A DNA stretch of 64,000 bases, taken from the NCBI RefSeq assembly GCF_014203735.1, contig NZ_JACHJQ010000012.1, positions 1 to 64,000 of the forward strand, written 5' to 3'. A model generated the notes under the pieces. That model had not been told where the DNA came from. It did no database searches and saw only the letters and a list, made by a program, of their open reading frames with translations. This document shows, in pieces, positions 26,034 through 35,135 of this stretch; within the stretch, counting starts at the first letter, position 1, and each line of letters starts with the position of its first letter. Source of the DNA: Actinophytocola algeriensis (GTDB taxonomy: Bacteria > Actinomycetota > Actinomycetes > Mycobacteriales > Pseudonocardiaceae). Made by a program: the position numbers and the translations under genes.

Positions 26034-26837
26034 CGCGTAGACCCGCGCCCAGTCCACCTCGTAGACCGCGGGCTGCAGGTCGTCGCCGTAGAAGTTGTCC
26101 AGCTGGATGGTCTGGTGCATCGACGGCGCGCACTGGATGCAGTCACGCACGTCGTTGGCACCGCCCGAGAAGCTGAACCACTCCTCGCCGTCCACGAAGC
26201 CCTTCACGTGGTCCGGCGTCCACTCGACGGCGATGTTGTGCCACTGCGACAGGTCCACGCCGCACAGCTGCGCGTGTTCCTGCTGCACCGGCGCGTCCGC
26301 GTCGTGCGGGTAGTGGATGAACGCCTCCGCGCAGTCCTCGCCCGGGGCGCCGTTCTCCAGGTAGTCGTACTCGCCGTCCTCCGGCCACCGGTCCGAGTCC
26401 GGCCACAGGATCAGGAGCGGGTGGTACTGGCGGCCGTTGTTCTCTCCCACGGCCTGCGATCGGACGCGGGCCTCCCAGCGCCCGTACTGCTGCCCGAAGT
26501 GGGACGCGAGCCAGCCGGAGTCGCCTTTCGCCTCACCGGTCTGCCGCAGCACACCGCCGACGACGCGGGTGTTCCTGTCGCACCGCTGCCCGTTGCCGGC
26601 GTGGCCCGGCCAGCACTGGTCCACGCCACCGCCAGCGAGTGACCACTTCTCCTGGTCCGGCACCGCGGGCTCGGTCTCGGAGCCGTAGTCGAACTCGTCC
26701 GAGCCCGCCGCGATGGGCTCGCCCCAGCCGTACCGCCCGGCCGCCGAGTCCGGCTCGGCCGCGGAAGCGGGCAGTGCCACCAGCACTCCGGACAGCACCA
26801 CGGCGGCCCCGAGCGCGAGGAGCAGGCGTTTCTGCAT
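26028..26837 (-). CDS. Secreted glycoside hydrolase family 16-like protein
   Basis: A 269-aa protein with a Sec signal peptide (basic MQKRLLL, hydrophobic core, ASA-A cleavage region near residue 27) and a concanavalin-like beta-sandwich. The GH16 catalytic pattern E-x-D-x-x-E is present as EYDYLE in WPEDGEYDYLENG. GH16 enzymes hydrolyse beta-glucans, agar or similar polysaccharides outside the cell. A good AAAGGA site stands 7 bases before ATG. Closest groups are probably the short actinobacterial GH16 proteins of unknown substrate. Confidence 0.8.
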   Translation of the reverse strand: MQKRLLLALGAAVVLSGVLVALPASAAEPDSAAGRYGWGEPIAAGSDEFDYGSETEPAVPDQEKWSLAGGGVDQCWPGHAGNGQRCDRNTRVVGGVLRQTGEAKGDSGWLASHFGQQYGRWEARVRSQAVGENNGRQYHPLLILWPDSDRWPEDGEYDYLENGAPGEDCAEAFIHYPHDADAPVQQEHAQLCGVDLSQWHNIAVEWTPDHVKGFVDGEEWFSFSGGANDVRDCIQCAPSMHQTIQLDNFYGDDLQPAVYEVDWARVYAL

Positions 26838-26923
26838 CGATTGGTCCTTTCCCCGACGTACACGTGCGGTGACCAGCGTCGTCGCCGCCGGCTGCGGGGA
26901 TACGGGCGTGGCAGGTTCCTGCC

Positions 26924-29917
26924 TCACCCGCGCGGCAGGCGCAGGCAGTCCACCGGCAGGCCGAGGTCGGCGAGGATCCCGTCGCACTCCGCCCTCGCGG
27001 TCCGTGCCGCCTCGGGATCGCCTGCCGCTTCGTGGGCGCGAGCCAGTCTGGCCAGTAGCCGTGCGGCTTCCAGCGGTGCTCGCAGCTGCCGCCAGGTTCG
27101 CAGCGCCGCCCGCAGTGGTTCGACGGCTGCTTCCGGGTCGCCGCTCGCCATGGCCAGTTCGCCCAGTGTCCGGTACGCCTCGGCGGTGCCGTCGGCGTTG
27201 CCCAGTGTCGTGAACACCGGCAGCGCCCGGTCCAGTCGCTTGCGGGCCGCGGCGAAGCGGCCGAGGCGGACGTCGACGTCGGCGAGGGTCTGTTCGACGT
27301 AGGCCGCGTGCAGCTCGTCGTCGATCTCCTCGGTCAGCTGACCCGCCTCGGTGAGTGCCTGCTCGGCGTCGTCGAGGCGGTGCACGTCGATCAGGGTGTA
27401 CGCGTAGATGATCAGGTTCATCGCCTGCAGGCGGTGGTTGCCCTGCGCGCGGCGGATGGCGAGGGCGTCCTCCACGAGCGGCAGCGCGCGGGCCGGCTCG
27501 CCGAGGTCGCGGTGCACCTCCGCGCGGTTGATCAGCAGTGACGGCAGCGCGGAGCCCGGCACGTCCGGGTCGCACTCGCGGATGGCCTCGTCGAGCATCT
27601 CCGCCGCCTCGCGCAGTCTGCCCAGCCTGCGGGCGGCGAGGCCGGCGTGCAGCAGTGCGCGCATGGTCCGGTTGTGGTCGCCGAGCTTCGTGGCGAGTGC
27701 CAGCGCCTCCGCCGCGAGCGCGGGCATCTCACCGCACCGCGCCCGCTGCGCGTACACCGCGAACAACGCCTGCAGGATCTTCAACAACAGGTCGTCGGGA
27801 CCGGTCGTCCGCAGTGCGGACGCGGCGACCTCGAGGGCGTGCTCGCGTTCGTCGTCGTAGGCGCGCAGCGCGAGGAACCCCGACATGCGCAGCGCGAACA
27901 GTCCAGCCAGCTCCGCGTGGCCCTGCGCGCTGGCCTGTTCCAGCGCGCTCGTCAGGCTCGTGCGCTCCACCTCCAGCCACGCCCTCGGCTGGTCGCGGGT
28001 CGCGCGTACCGCGACCTGCGGGGCGGCGACGGCCTCCAGCCCGCTGGCGTAGATCGTGTGGTGGTCGGCGCGCTGGTCCGCCTCGGTGGCGAGCGCGAGC
28101 CACGACGACAGGACCTTCGACACCGCCTCCGCGCGTTCGTCCTCCGGGTCCTCGTCCTCCGCCCGCTCGGCGGCGAACGCGCGGATGAGGTCGTGCAGCT
28201 GGTAGCGGGACTGGCCGACCGCGTCGCGGCCGAGCGGTTCGAGGAGGTGCATCTCGACCAGCCGGTCCAGCATCCGTTCCACGCGTGCGGTCGACGGTTC
28301 ACCGGTCAGCTCCTGCGCCACCCACGTCGGCCAGTCCGGCGTCAGCAGCAGTCCGAGCCTGCGCAGCAGCACCCGCAGCGGCTCGTCGAGCGCCTGGTAG
28401 CTCAGCTCGATGCTGGCCCGCACGTCGAGGTCGCCCACCGACAGCTCGTCGAGGCGGCCGACCTGGTCGGCGAGCCTGCTGCGGAACTCCTCGAGTGTCC
28501 ACTCGGGATGGACGGCGAGGCGGGCCGCGGCAACGCACACCGCCAGCGGCAGCCGCCCGCACAGCTCGACGACGGCCTCCGCGGCCTCCGGCGCGCCGCC
28601 GACCCGCTGCTCACCGATCACCGCGGCCAGCAGCGCGACCGCGTCGTCCGGTGAGAGCACCGGCACCGACCACCGCGTCGCGCCCAGCAGAGCGCCGAGC
28701 CTGCGGCGGGAGGTCACCAGCACCTGGCAGCCCGGTGTGCCGGGCAGCAGCGGCCGGACCTGCTCCTCACCGGCGGCGTCGTCGAGCACGATCAGGACGT
28801 GGCGGCCCGCCAGGTGGCTGCGGTACAGCGCGACCCGTTCGTCCCGGTCGTCGGGCACCTCCGCGCCGCCGACGCCGAGCGTGCGCAGGAACCGGCCGAC
28901 GACCGCGTGCGGGTCGGCGGGCGCGTGGTGCCCGCCGCGCAGGTCGGCGAACAGCTGTCCGTCGGGGAAGGCGTGGTCGGCGCGGCGCGCGGCGGCCAGC
29001 GCCAGCGACGTCTTGCCGACGCCGCCCGGCCCGACGAGCACCCGGACCTGGCCGGCCTGGTCCGTGCGGGCCAGGTCCGCGGCGATCTCGTCGATCAGGT
29101 CGTCGCGGCCGGTGAGGAGTGGCGAGCTGGCAGGCAGCTGGCGCGGCACGGTCACCGGCGCGGGCTGGGCGACCGGTGCGGGCGCCTCGCCGCGCAGGAT
29201 CCGCTGTTCGAGGTCCCGCAGCGCGGGCCCCGGTTCGACACCGAGGTCGTCGGAGAACAGGCGGTAGAGCGCGCGGTACGCGGCGAGCGCGTCGGCGCGG
29301 CGGCCGGACGCGGCGAGCGCGGCCATGCGGATCTCGTGCAGCCGTTCCCGGTAGGGGTGGTCGGTGAGCACCGGCTCCAGCTCGCGGAGCACGTCGTCAT
29401 AGCGGCCGAGCGCGACCTGCGCCTCCAGCCTGGCCTCGGCCGCGCTCACCCGTTCCTCGCCGAGCAGCGCCCGGGTGGTGGCGGCGAGTTCGTCGGCCAC
29501 GTCGGCGAGCGCGGGCCCGCGCCACAGCGCGAGCGCGTCCGCGAACAGTCCCGCCGCGCGCTCGTGGTCGCCGCCGGAACCGGCGTTCCTGCCCTGCACG
29601 ACCAGCTCGCGGAACCGGACGAGATCCAGCCCGTGCTCGCCGAGGTGCAGCTCGTAGCCGGTGGGGCGGGTGACGATCAGGCCGTCGCCCGCCGCGCGCA
29701 GCCTGCGGCGGACGTTGCTGATCAGGTTGTGGAGCTGGGGTCGCGCGGTGGTCGGCGGGTCGTCCCACAGCGCGTCGACGAGCCGGTCCGTACTGGTGAG
29801 GCGACCCGCGTTGAGCAGCAGCGTGGCCAGCACGAACCGCTGCCTGCCGCTGCCGATGGGAATGTGTTCCGGGTCGTCCCAGACCGCGACAGGTCCCAGC
29901 ACGCCGAACTCCACCAT
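26924..29917 (-). CDS. SARP-family regulator with NB-ARC and TPR domains (AfsR-like)
   Basis: A 997-aa protein starting at MVEFGVLGPVAVWDD. Domains in order: OmpR-type winged-helix DNA-binding domain (1-95), bacterial transcriptional activation domain (about 100-245), NB-ARC ATPase with Walker A VGPGGVGKTSLALAAAR (about residue 295) and LIVLDDA Walker B, then C-terminal TPR repeats. AfsR-like SARPs bind direct heptamer repeats and switch on secondary metabolism. It lies about 10 kb from the biosynthetic cluster in this window; a link is possible but not shown. Confidence 0.9.
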   Translation of the reverse strand: MVEFGVLGPVAVWDDPEHIPIGSGRQRFVLATLLLNAGRLTSTDRLVDALWDDPPTTARPQLHNLISNVRRRLRAAGDGLIVTRPTGYELHLGEHGLDLVRFRELVVQGRNAGSGGDHERAAGLFADALALWRGPALADVADELAATTRALLGEERVSAAEARLEAQVALGRYDDVLRELEPVLTDHPYRERLHEIRMAALAASGRRADALAAYRALYRLFSDDLGVEPGPALRDLEQRILRGEAPAPVAQPAPVTVPRQLPASSPLLTGRDDLIDEIAADLARTDQAGQVRVLVGPGGVGKTSLALAAARRADHAFPDGQLFADLRGGHHAPADPHAVVGRFLRTLGVGGAEVPDDRDERVALYRSHLAGRHVLIVLDDAAGEEQVRPLLPGTPGCQVLVTSRRRLGALLGATRWSVPVLSPDDAVALLAAVIGEQRVGGAPEAAEAVVELCGRLPLAVCVAAARLAVHPEWTLEEFRSRLADQVGRLDELSVGDLDVRASIELSYQALDEPLRVLLRRLGLLLTPDWPTWVAQELTGEPSTARVERMLDRLVEMHLLEPLGRDAVGQSRYQLHDLIRAFAAERAEDEDPEDERAEAVSKVLSSWLALATEADQRADHHTIYASGLEAVAAPQVAVRATRDQPRAWLEVERTSLTSALEQASAQGHAELAGLFALRMSGFLALRAYDDEREHALEVAASALRTTGPDDLLLKILQALFAVYAQRARCGEMPALAAEALALATKLGDHNRTMRALLHAGLAARRLGRLREAAEMLDEAIRECDPDVPGSALPSLLINRAEVHRDLGEPARALPLVEDALAIRRAQGNHRLQAMNLIIYAYTLIDVHRLDDAEQALTEAGQLTEEIDDELHAAYVEQTLADVDVRLGRFAAARKRLDRALPVFTTLGNADGTAEAYRTLGELAMASGDPEAAVEPLRAALRTWRQLRAPLEAARLLARLARAHEAAGDPEAARTARAECDGILADLGLPVDCLRLPRG

Positions 29918-29958
29918 GGAATTCTGGCAGAGTTCGGCGGGCGGGTACGACGGGTGGG

Positions 29959-30825
29959 TCAGTGCGTGGCGTCCAACCGGACGAACTCGTCGGTCGTCAG
30001 GTCGACGTGGACGGCCGCGGCCGAGTCGCGGATGGTCGCCGGTCGGGACGAACCGGGGATCGGGATCACCACGGGCGACTTCGCGAGCAGCCACGCGAGG
30101 CACACCTGCTGCGGGCTGATGCCCTTGTCCTTGGCCACTTCCGCGAACGGCGCGAAGATCGAACCGAGGTCACCTGCCTTCGCGATGCCGCCGAGCGGGC
30201 TCCACGGCAGGAACGCGATGCCCAGCGAGTCGCACAGGTCCAGCTCCGGTTCGCTGGAGCGGAACCGGGGCGAGAACTCGTTCTGCACGCTCACGAGGCG
30301 GCCGCCGAGGATCTCGTTCGCGAGCCGGATCTGGTCCGGGTTCGCGTTCGAGATGCCCGCGTACCGGATATTGCCCGCGTCGAGCAGGTCGCGGATGGCG
30401 CCGACCGACTCGGCGTAGTCGACCCTCGGGTCCGGCCGGTGGAACTGGTACAGGCCGATGGCGTCGACGCCGAGCCGCTTCAGCGACGCCTCGCACGCCT
30501 GCTTGAGGTACTCGGGTGAGCCGTCGAGGCCCCAGCCGCCGCCCTCGGTGCGGGTGTGGCCGCCCTTGGTCGCGATCAGCACGTCGGACGTGTCACCGCC
30601 CCAGCTCGCGACCGCGCGGGCGATGAGCGACTCGTTGTGCCCGATGTCCGTGTTGTCCAGTGAGTAGGCGTCCGCGGTGTCGAACAGCGTGACGCCCGCC
30701 TCGAGCGCGGCGTGGATCGTGTCGACGGACTGCTGCTCGTCCTCCGGCCTGCCCTCGATGGACATCGGCATGCCACCGAGTCCGATGGCGCTGACCTGCG
30801 TGTCGCCGATGCGACGGGACTGCAT
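29959..30825 (-). CDS. Aldo/keto reductase
   Basis: A 288-aa (alpha/beta)8 NADPH-dependent reductase. The tetrad is visible: Asp and Tyr in LFDTADAYSLDN, Lys in VLIATKGGH, His in LYQFHRPDP. The C-terminal NADP-binding segment is PVVIPIPGSSRPATI. The chosen ATG has AAGGAGG 8 bases upstream; a longer frame has no ribosome site. It is divergent from a LysR regulator that probably controls it. The carbonyl substrate is unknown. Confidence 0.9.
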   Translation of the reverse strand: MQSRRIGDTQVSAIGLGGMPMSIEGRPEDEQQSVDTIHAALEAGVTLFDTADAYSLDNTDIGHNESLIARAVASWGGDTSDVLIATKGGHTRTEGGGWGLDGSPEYLKQACEASLKRLGVDAIGLYQFHRPDPRVDYAESVGAIRDLLDAGNIRYAGISNANPDQIRLANEILGGRLVSVQNEFSPRFRSSEPELDLCDSLGIAFLPWSPLGGIAKAGDLGSIFAPFAEVAKDKGISPQQVCLAWLLAKSPVVIPIPGSSRPATIRDSAAAVHVDLTTDEFVRLDATH

Positions 30826-30932
30826 CTCGGATGCCTCCTTCGTAGCTCTTCTGCCTCTTCCAGCTTCCCGCTCGGTCATTAAGCTGTCCAACAGAAGTCT
30901 TCGATCGGGTTAATCAGTCTGGGTGATGAATC

Positions 30933-31805
30933 GTGGAGCTGCGGCAACTCTCCTATTTCGTCGCGGTCGCCGAGGAGTGCCACTTCACGCGTGCCGCGAA
31001 ACGGCTCCACGTCGCGCAGTCCGGGCTGTCGGCGTCGGTCCGCTCGCTGGAGCGGGAGCTGGGCGCGGACCTGTTCGTGCGGAACACGAGACAGGTGCGT
31101 CTCACGCCGGCCGGTGCCGCGCTGCTGGCCGAGGCGCGGCGGACACTCGCCGCGTCGGACGCCTGCGTGGCCGCCGTCGCCGCCGTGCAGGGGCTCCTGC
31201 GGGGCACCCTCGCGATCGGTTCGCTGCAGTGCCTGCACGTGGTGCACCTGCCCGCCGTGCTCGCCGGCTTCGTGTCCGACCACCCTGGGCTGGACGTCGA
31301 GCTGCGGCAGGGCGGGTCGGGGGAGCTGACCGCCCTGGTGGCACAGGGAAAGCTCGACGTGGCGTTCGTGTCGCGACCCGCCGCGCACCCGGAGGAGGTG
31401 GTGGTGGGCTCGCTCGCGACCGAGCCACTCGTGCTGGCGTGCGCGCATGACCACCCGCTCGCACGTGCCGACCGCGTGTCACCCGCGACGCTGACCGGTG
31501 AGCGGTTCGTGGACTTCGCGCCCGACTGGGGGACGCGGGACCTGGTGGACTCGGTGGTCGGGCCGCGGCACGTCGCGCTCGAGGTGACCGACGTGCACTC
31601 GCTGCTGGACCTCGTCGCCTGCGGCCTCGGGGTCGCGCTCGTGCCGCAGTCGTTCTCGGTGAAGACGGACCGGGTGCGGTTCGTCGGCCTCACCCTGCCC
31701 GCGCCGCACTGGGAGACCGTGTCGGTCACGGCGAACCCGCCGAGCGCGGCCGCGGTCGCACTGGTCGCGGACGTGCGCCGGTCGGCGGGCTTGACCTCCA
31801 GTTAG
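30933..31805 (+). CDS. LysR family transcriptional regulator
   Basis: A 290-aa LysR protein (GTG start). The winged HTH is residues 1-60 (ELRQLSYFVAVAEECHFTRAAKRLHVAQSGLSASVRSLE pattern), with an effector-binding domain from about residue 90. It is divergent from the aldo/keto reductase across about 107 bases, which include a CTGT-CCA-ACAG inverted repeat. It is followed by an NmrA-type gene, so it may regulate both sides. Confidence 0.9.
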   Translation: MELRQLSYFVAVAEECHFTRAAKRLHVAQSGLSASVRSLERELGADLFVRNTRQVRLTPAGAALLAEARRTLAASDACVAAVAAVQGLLRGTLAIGSLQCLHVVHLPAVLAGFVSDHPGLDVELRQGGSGELTALVAQGKLDVAFVSRPAAHPEEVVVGSLATEPLVLACAHDHPLARADRVSPATLTGERFVDFAPDWGTRDLVDSVVGPRHVALEVTDVHSLLDLVACGLGVALVPQSFSVKTDRVRFVGLTLPAPHWETVSVTANPPSAAAVALVADVRRSAGLTSS

Positions 31806-31857
31806 GTCGACGTTGTTGACTCACTCGGGTCGGAGTGTCGAGTGAGAGGGCCCCACC

Positions 31858-32658
31858 GTGATCCTCGTCGTCGGTGCCACCGGGAACATCGGGCGCGAGC
31901 TGGTGTCCCGGCTGGTGGCGCGCGGGCAGGACGTCCGCGCGGTGAGCCGGGATCCCGGTGGGGCCCGTGCGGTCCTGCCGTCCGATGTGGACGTCCGGGA
32001 CATCGCCGCGCTGCCGTCCGCGATGGACGGGGTGCGTGCGCTGTTCTTGTTGCAGGGCCTGGTCGACCCGGCGCCCGTGCTGGCCGGCGCCGCTCGTCGA
32101 GGGGTCGAGCGGGTCGTGTACGTGTCGTCGATGGTGGCCGCGTCCTACCCGGGATCGGGGATCGGGCGGCAGATCGTGGCCGGGGAACAGGCCGTGCGGG
32201 GCAGCGGGCTCGACTGGACGCTGGTGCGGCCGTGGGAGTTCCAGTCGAACACGCTCGCCTGGGCGGGGTCGGTCCGGGCCGGCGGCGCGGTGCGGGTGCC
32301 GTCGCTCGGCAAGCCGTCGCCGGCGGTGGCGCCCGCCGACATCGCGGCCGTGTCGGTGCGGGCGCTCGTCGACGACGGGCACGCGGGGAAGGTGTACCCG
32401 CTGACCGGCCCAGCCGAGCTGACCGTCGAGGAGAAGGTGCGGGTGCTGGCCGACGTGCTCGGGCGGCCGGTGTCACTCGTGGTCGCCGGGCCGGTGCCCG
32501 CGCACGAGGACCCGGTCGTGCGGGCCGCGCTCGTGCCCGGGGTGTGCGACATGGACACCCCGGGCGTGCTGCCGACCGTCGCGGAGGTGACCGGTCGCCC
32601 GGCGCACGCGTACGCGCGGTGGGTGTCGGCGAACGCGACCGCGTTCAGTCCTGGTTGA
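31858..32658 (+). CDS. NmrA-like NAD(P)-binding protein
   Basis: A 266-aa atypical short-chain dehydrogenase. The dinucleotide loop is MILVVGATGNIGRELVSRL, the central segment is VERVVYVSSMVA, and WTLVRPWEF follows. NmrA-type proteins sense redox state or reduce quinones and lack the full SDR catalytic triad. The start ATG is 52 bases after the LysR stop. It ends convergently with the hydroxyacid dehydrogenase, overlapping by 14 bases. The function is not further defined. Confidence 0.85.
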   Translation: MILVVGATGNIGRELVSRLVARGQDVRAVSRDPGGARAVLPSDVDVRDIAALPSAMDGVRALFLLQGLVDPAPVLAGAARRGVERVVYVSSMVAASYPGSGIGRQIVAGEQAVRGSGLDWTLVRPWEFQSNTLAWAGSVRAGGAVRVPSLGKPSPAVAPADIAAVSVRALVDDGHAGKVYPLTGPAELTVEEKVRVLADVLGRPVSLVVAGPVPAHEDPVVRAALVPGVCDMDTPGVLPTVAEVTGRPAHAYARWVSANATAFSPG

Positions 32659-33514
32659 GCCCCGCCAGCTGTTCGATCACCAGCACCAGCGCCGAGTGGT
32701 CGAGATCGCCGTGGCCCTGCGCCCGGGCGGCCGCCATCAGCTGAGCGACCGTCGCACTGAGGGGGAGTGGTACACCGGCGTCCCTGGCCGAGCCGAGCAC
32801 GATGCCGAGGTCCTTGTGGTGCAGGTCGACGCGGAAGCTCGGCGTGAAGTCGTGGTTGCGCATCGCAGGCGCCTTGCGGTTGAGCACGGTGCTGCCCGCG
32901 AGCCCGCCGGACAGCACCTCGACGGCGGGCTCGAGGTCGACACCCTGTGCCCGCAGGAGCGTGAGCGCCTCGGCGACGAGCCCGATGGTGCCCGCGACGA
33001 TCAGCTGGTTCGCCGTCTTCACGGTCTGCCCGCCACCGGCCGGTCCGACGTGGACGATCGTGGTGCCGAGCACGTCGAGGACCGGGCGTGCGGCCTCGAC
33101 GTCCGCCGCCGCGCCACCGACCATGATCGACAGCGTGCCGTCGATCGCGCCCTGCTCACCGCCGCTGACCGGTGCGTCGACCACCCGCACGCCGGCCGCC
33201 CGCCCCCGCTCGGCGACGGCACGGGCCGTGGTGGGCGCGATGGTGCTCATGTCGATCCACAGTGCACCGTCCGCCGTCAGCACGTCGTCGGCGATGGCCT
33301 CGACGTCCGGCGAGTCCGGCAGCATCGTGATCACGACCTCGGCCCCGCGCACCGCGTCCCGCGCACTGTCCGCGGCGGTCCCGCCCTGCTCGGCGAACGC
33401 GGCCGTCTTGCCGGGGCTGCGGTTGAAGCCGGCGACGTCATGCCCGGCGCGGACGAGGTTGACGGCCATGGGCAGACCCATGGTCCCGAGCCCGATGAAC
33501 GCGATGCTGGCCAT
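32645..33514 (-). CDS. 3-hydroxyisobutyrate dehydrogenase family protein
   Basis: A 289-aa beta-hydroxyacid dehydrogenase. The NAD(P) loop is FIGLGTMGLPMAVNLVRAGHDVAGFNRS, the substrate motif is DAPVSGGEQGA, and the catalytic Lys is in GGGQTVKTANQLI (about residue 171). Family members oxidise 3-hydroxyisobutyrate, reduce tartronate semialdehyde, or act as imine reductases. It is probably co-transcribed with the small monooxygenase-fold gene 10 bases upstream. Confidence 0.9.
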   Translation of the reverse strand: MASIAFIGLGTMGLPMAVNLVRAGHDVAGFNRSPGKTAAFAEQGGTAADSARDAVRGAEVVITMLPDSPDVEAIADDVLTADGALWIDMSTIAPTTARAVAERGRAAGVRVVDAPVSGGEQGAIDGTLSIMVGGAAADVEAARPVLDVLGTTIVHVGPAGGGQTVKTANQLIVAGTIGLVAEALTLLRAQGVDLEPAVEVLSGGLAGSTVLNRKAPAMRNHDFTPSFRVDLHHKDLGIVLGSARDAGVPLPLSATVAQLMAAARAQGHGDLDHSALVLVIEQLAGLNQD

Positions 33515-33523
33515 GCTCCGACC

Positions 33524-33844
33524 CTAGTGGTCGCCCGGCACCCCCAGCCCGCCGACGATCTCCACCTCCTGCCCGGTGAACTCGCCCGTGAGCAACGGCA
33601 TGGTCTTCGCGATCGCGGCCTTGACCTCCGGTAATCCCAGCGACGCGTCGTGCGCCTCCTTGCTGACCCAGATCTCGGTGACCCACACGAGGTCCTTGTC
33701 ACCGGTGTCGTCGTCGGACACACCGACCGCGTACAGGTCGCAGCCCGCCGCCCGCAGGCCGTCCTGACCGCTGACGAGCGTGGCCACCACCTCGTCCCGG
33801 TGTCCCGGCTTGACGCGCATGGTGCCGAAGTAGCCGTACCGCAC
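33524..33844 (-). CDS. Antibiotic biosynthesis monooxygenase (ABM) fold protein
   Basis: A 106-aa dimeric alpha/beta-barrel protein (ABM/YgiN type), with the pattern MRVKPGHRDEVVATLVSG...VWVTEIWVSKEAHDASL. The GTG start has GGAGG five bases upstream, a strong signal. Members act as cofactor-free oxygenases on quinol-like compounds or as small stress proteins. It precedes the hydroxyacid dehydrogenase gene in an apparent operon. Confidence 0.85.
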   Translation of the reverse strand: MRYGYFGTMRVKPGHRDEVVATLVSGQDGLRAAGCDLYAVGVSDDDTGDKDLVWVTEIWVSKEAHDASLGLPEVKAAIAKTMPLLTGEFTGQEVEIVGGLGVPGDH

Positions 33845-33971
33845 TGTTCCTCCCTGGTCGATCGCTGTCGGCGGCGATACTCGCACGGCCCACCGACAGT
33901 CCGATTGGACGAACGCGACAGCCGCGGACATGGCAATCTCACGTTCCGTGGGTCCTGGGCGTCTTCGTGGT

Positions 33972-34436
33972 GTGAGACCTTTCGAGCGGATCGTGGACCG
34001 GTACGGGGCAATGGTGCTGCGGGTGTGCCGCGCGGTGCTCGGGCCGACCGACGCCGAGGACGCGTGGTCGGAGACCTTCCTCGCCGCGCTCAAGGCGTAC
34101 CCCGGGCTGCCCGAGGACGCGAACGTCGAGGCCTGGCTGGTGACCATCGCGCACCGCAAGGCGCTCGACGTGTGGCGGGCGGACCGGCGGCGGCCGGTGG
34201 CCGTGGCCGAGGTGCCCGACCGGGGACGTGCCGACGAGTGGCACGGCGACCTCTGGGCGGCGCTGGCCCGGCTGCCGCACAAGCAGCGGCTCGCCGTCGC
34301 CTACCACCACCTCGCCGGGCTGCCCTACGCCGAGATCGCCGCGATCACCGGTGGTACCACCGACGCCGCCCGTCGCGCCGCGGCCGACGGCATGAAACGT
34401 CTCCGCACGCTCTACACCGAGGAGGAGACCGCATGA
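33972..34436 (+). CDS. ECF-type RNA polymerase sigma factor
   Basis: About 154 aa from a GTG start (an ATG 42 bases earlier is open but adds a low-complexity head). Sigma-2 is MVLRVCRAVLGPTDAEDAWSETFLAALKAY...AWLVTIAHRKALDVWR. Sigma-4 is LARLPHKQRLAVAYHHLAGLPYAEIAAITG. No anti-sigma gene is adjacent. The stop overlaps the ATG of an O6-alkylguanine-DNA methyltransferase gene, so the pair are co-translated, suggesting an alkylation or DNA-damage response. Neither start has a strong ribosome site. Confidence 0.88.
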   Translation: MRPFERIVDRYGAMVLRVCRAVLGPTDAEDAWSETFLAALKAYPGLPEDANVEAWLVTIAHRKALDVWRADRRRPVAVAEVPDRGRADEWHGDLWAALARLPHKQRLAVAYHHLAGLPYAEIAAITGGTTDAARRAAADGMKRLRTLYTEEETA

Positions 34437-35020
34437 ACTTCGACGCCCTGCCACTGGAGGACCCGGCCGCCCAGGCGCGGCTGCACGCCCGGCTCGTCGC
34501 CGACGCCGAGCGGGAGGGGCTGCTCGACCTCGCCTACCGCACCGTCGACACCCCCGTCGGATCGCTGCTGCTCGCCGCGACGCCCGTCGGGCTGGTGCGG
34601 GTCGTGTACGAGAACGTCGGCCACGACGCCGAGCTGACGCGGCTCACCGAGACCGTCAGCCCCCGGGTGCTGCACGCACCCGCCCGTCTCGACACCGTCG
34701 CGTGGCAGCTCGACGAGTACTTCGCGGGCCGCCGCACCGCGTTCGACGTGCCGCTGGACCTGCGGCTCGCGCGGGGGTTCCGGCTGGCCGTGGTCGAGCA
34801 CCTGCCCGCGATCCAATACGGTCGTACCGAAACATATGCCCAGGTGGCGGCCGCCGCCGGGAGTCCGAAGGCGGTCCGGGCCGTCGGCACCGCGTGTGCG
34901 ACCAACCCGGTGCCCGTGGTCGTGCCGTGCCACCGTGTCGTCCGCTCCGACGGGTCGTTCGGCGGCTACGCGGGCGGGCGGGACGCCAAGCGGACGCTGC
35001 TCACCCTGGAAGCGGCGTGA
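34433..35020 (+). CDS. ogt: Methylated-DNA-[protein]-cysteine S-methyltransferase
   Basis: A 195-aa suicide repair protein. The alkyl-acceptor motif VVPCHRVV is near residue 165, preceded by the helix-turn-helix segment TYAQVAAAAGSPKAVRAVGTACATNP. It transfers alkyl groups from O6-alkylguanine to its own Cys. Translation is coupled (ATGA) to the ECF sigma factor upstream. The N-terminal domain is normal for Ogt. The symbol is by family resemblance. Confidence 0.92.
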   Translation: MNFDALPLEDPAAQARLHARLVADAEREGLLDLAYRTVDTPVGSLLLAATPVGLVRVVYENVGHDAELTRLTETVSPRVLHAPARLDTVAWQLDEYFAGRRTAFDVPLDLRLARGFRLAVVEHLPAIQYGRTETYAQVAAAAGSPKAVRAVGTACATNPVPVVVPCHRVVRSDGSFGGYAGGRDAKRTLLTLEAA

Positions 35021-35135
35021 CGGGCCGCGCCGACGCCGACCGGACCACGGTCGCCACGGGTGCGGGCCGGGGTGACGGGACACTTTGGGCTTGGTGTTTC
35101 ACGACGCCACGTGATCGGTGTGATTAAGTCGCACC

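Noticed and set aside
26924-29917. SARP regulator as the pathway-specific activator of the cluster
   Set aside because: It is about 10 kb away with many unrelated genes between; kept only as a possible global regulator.
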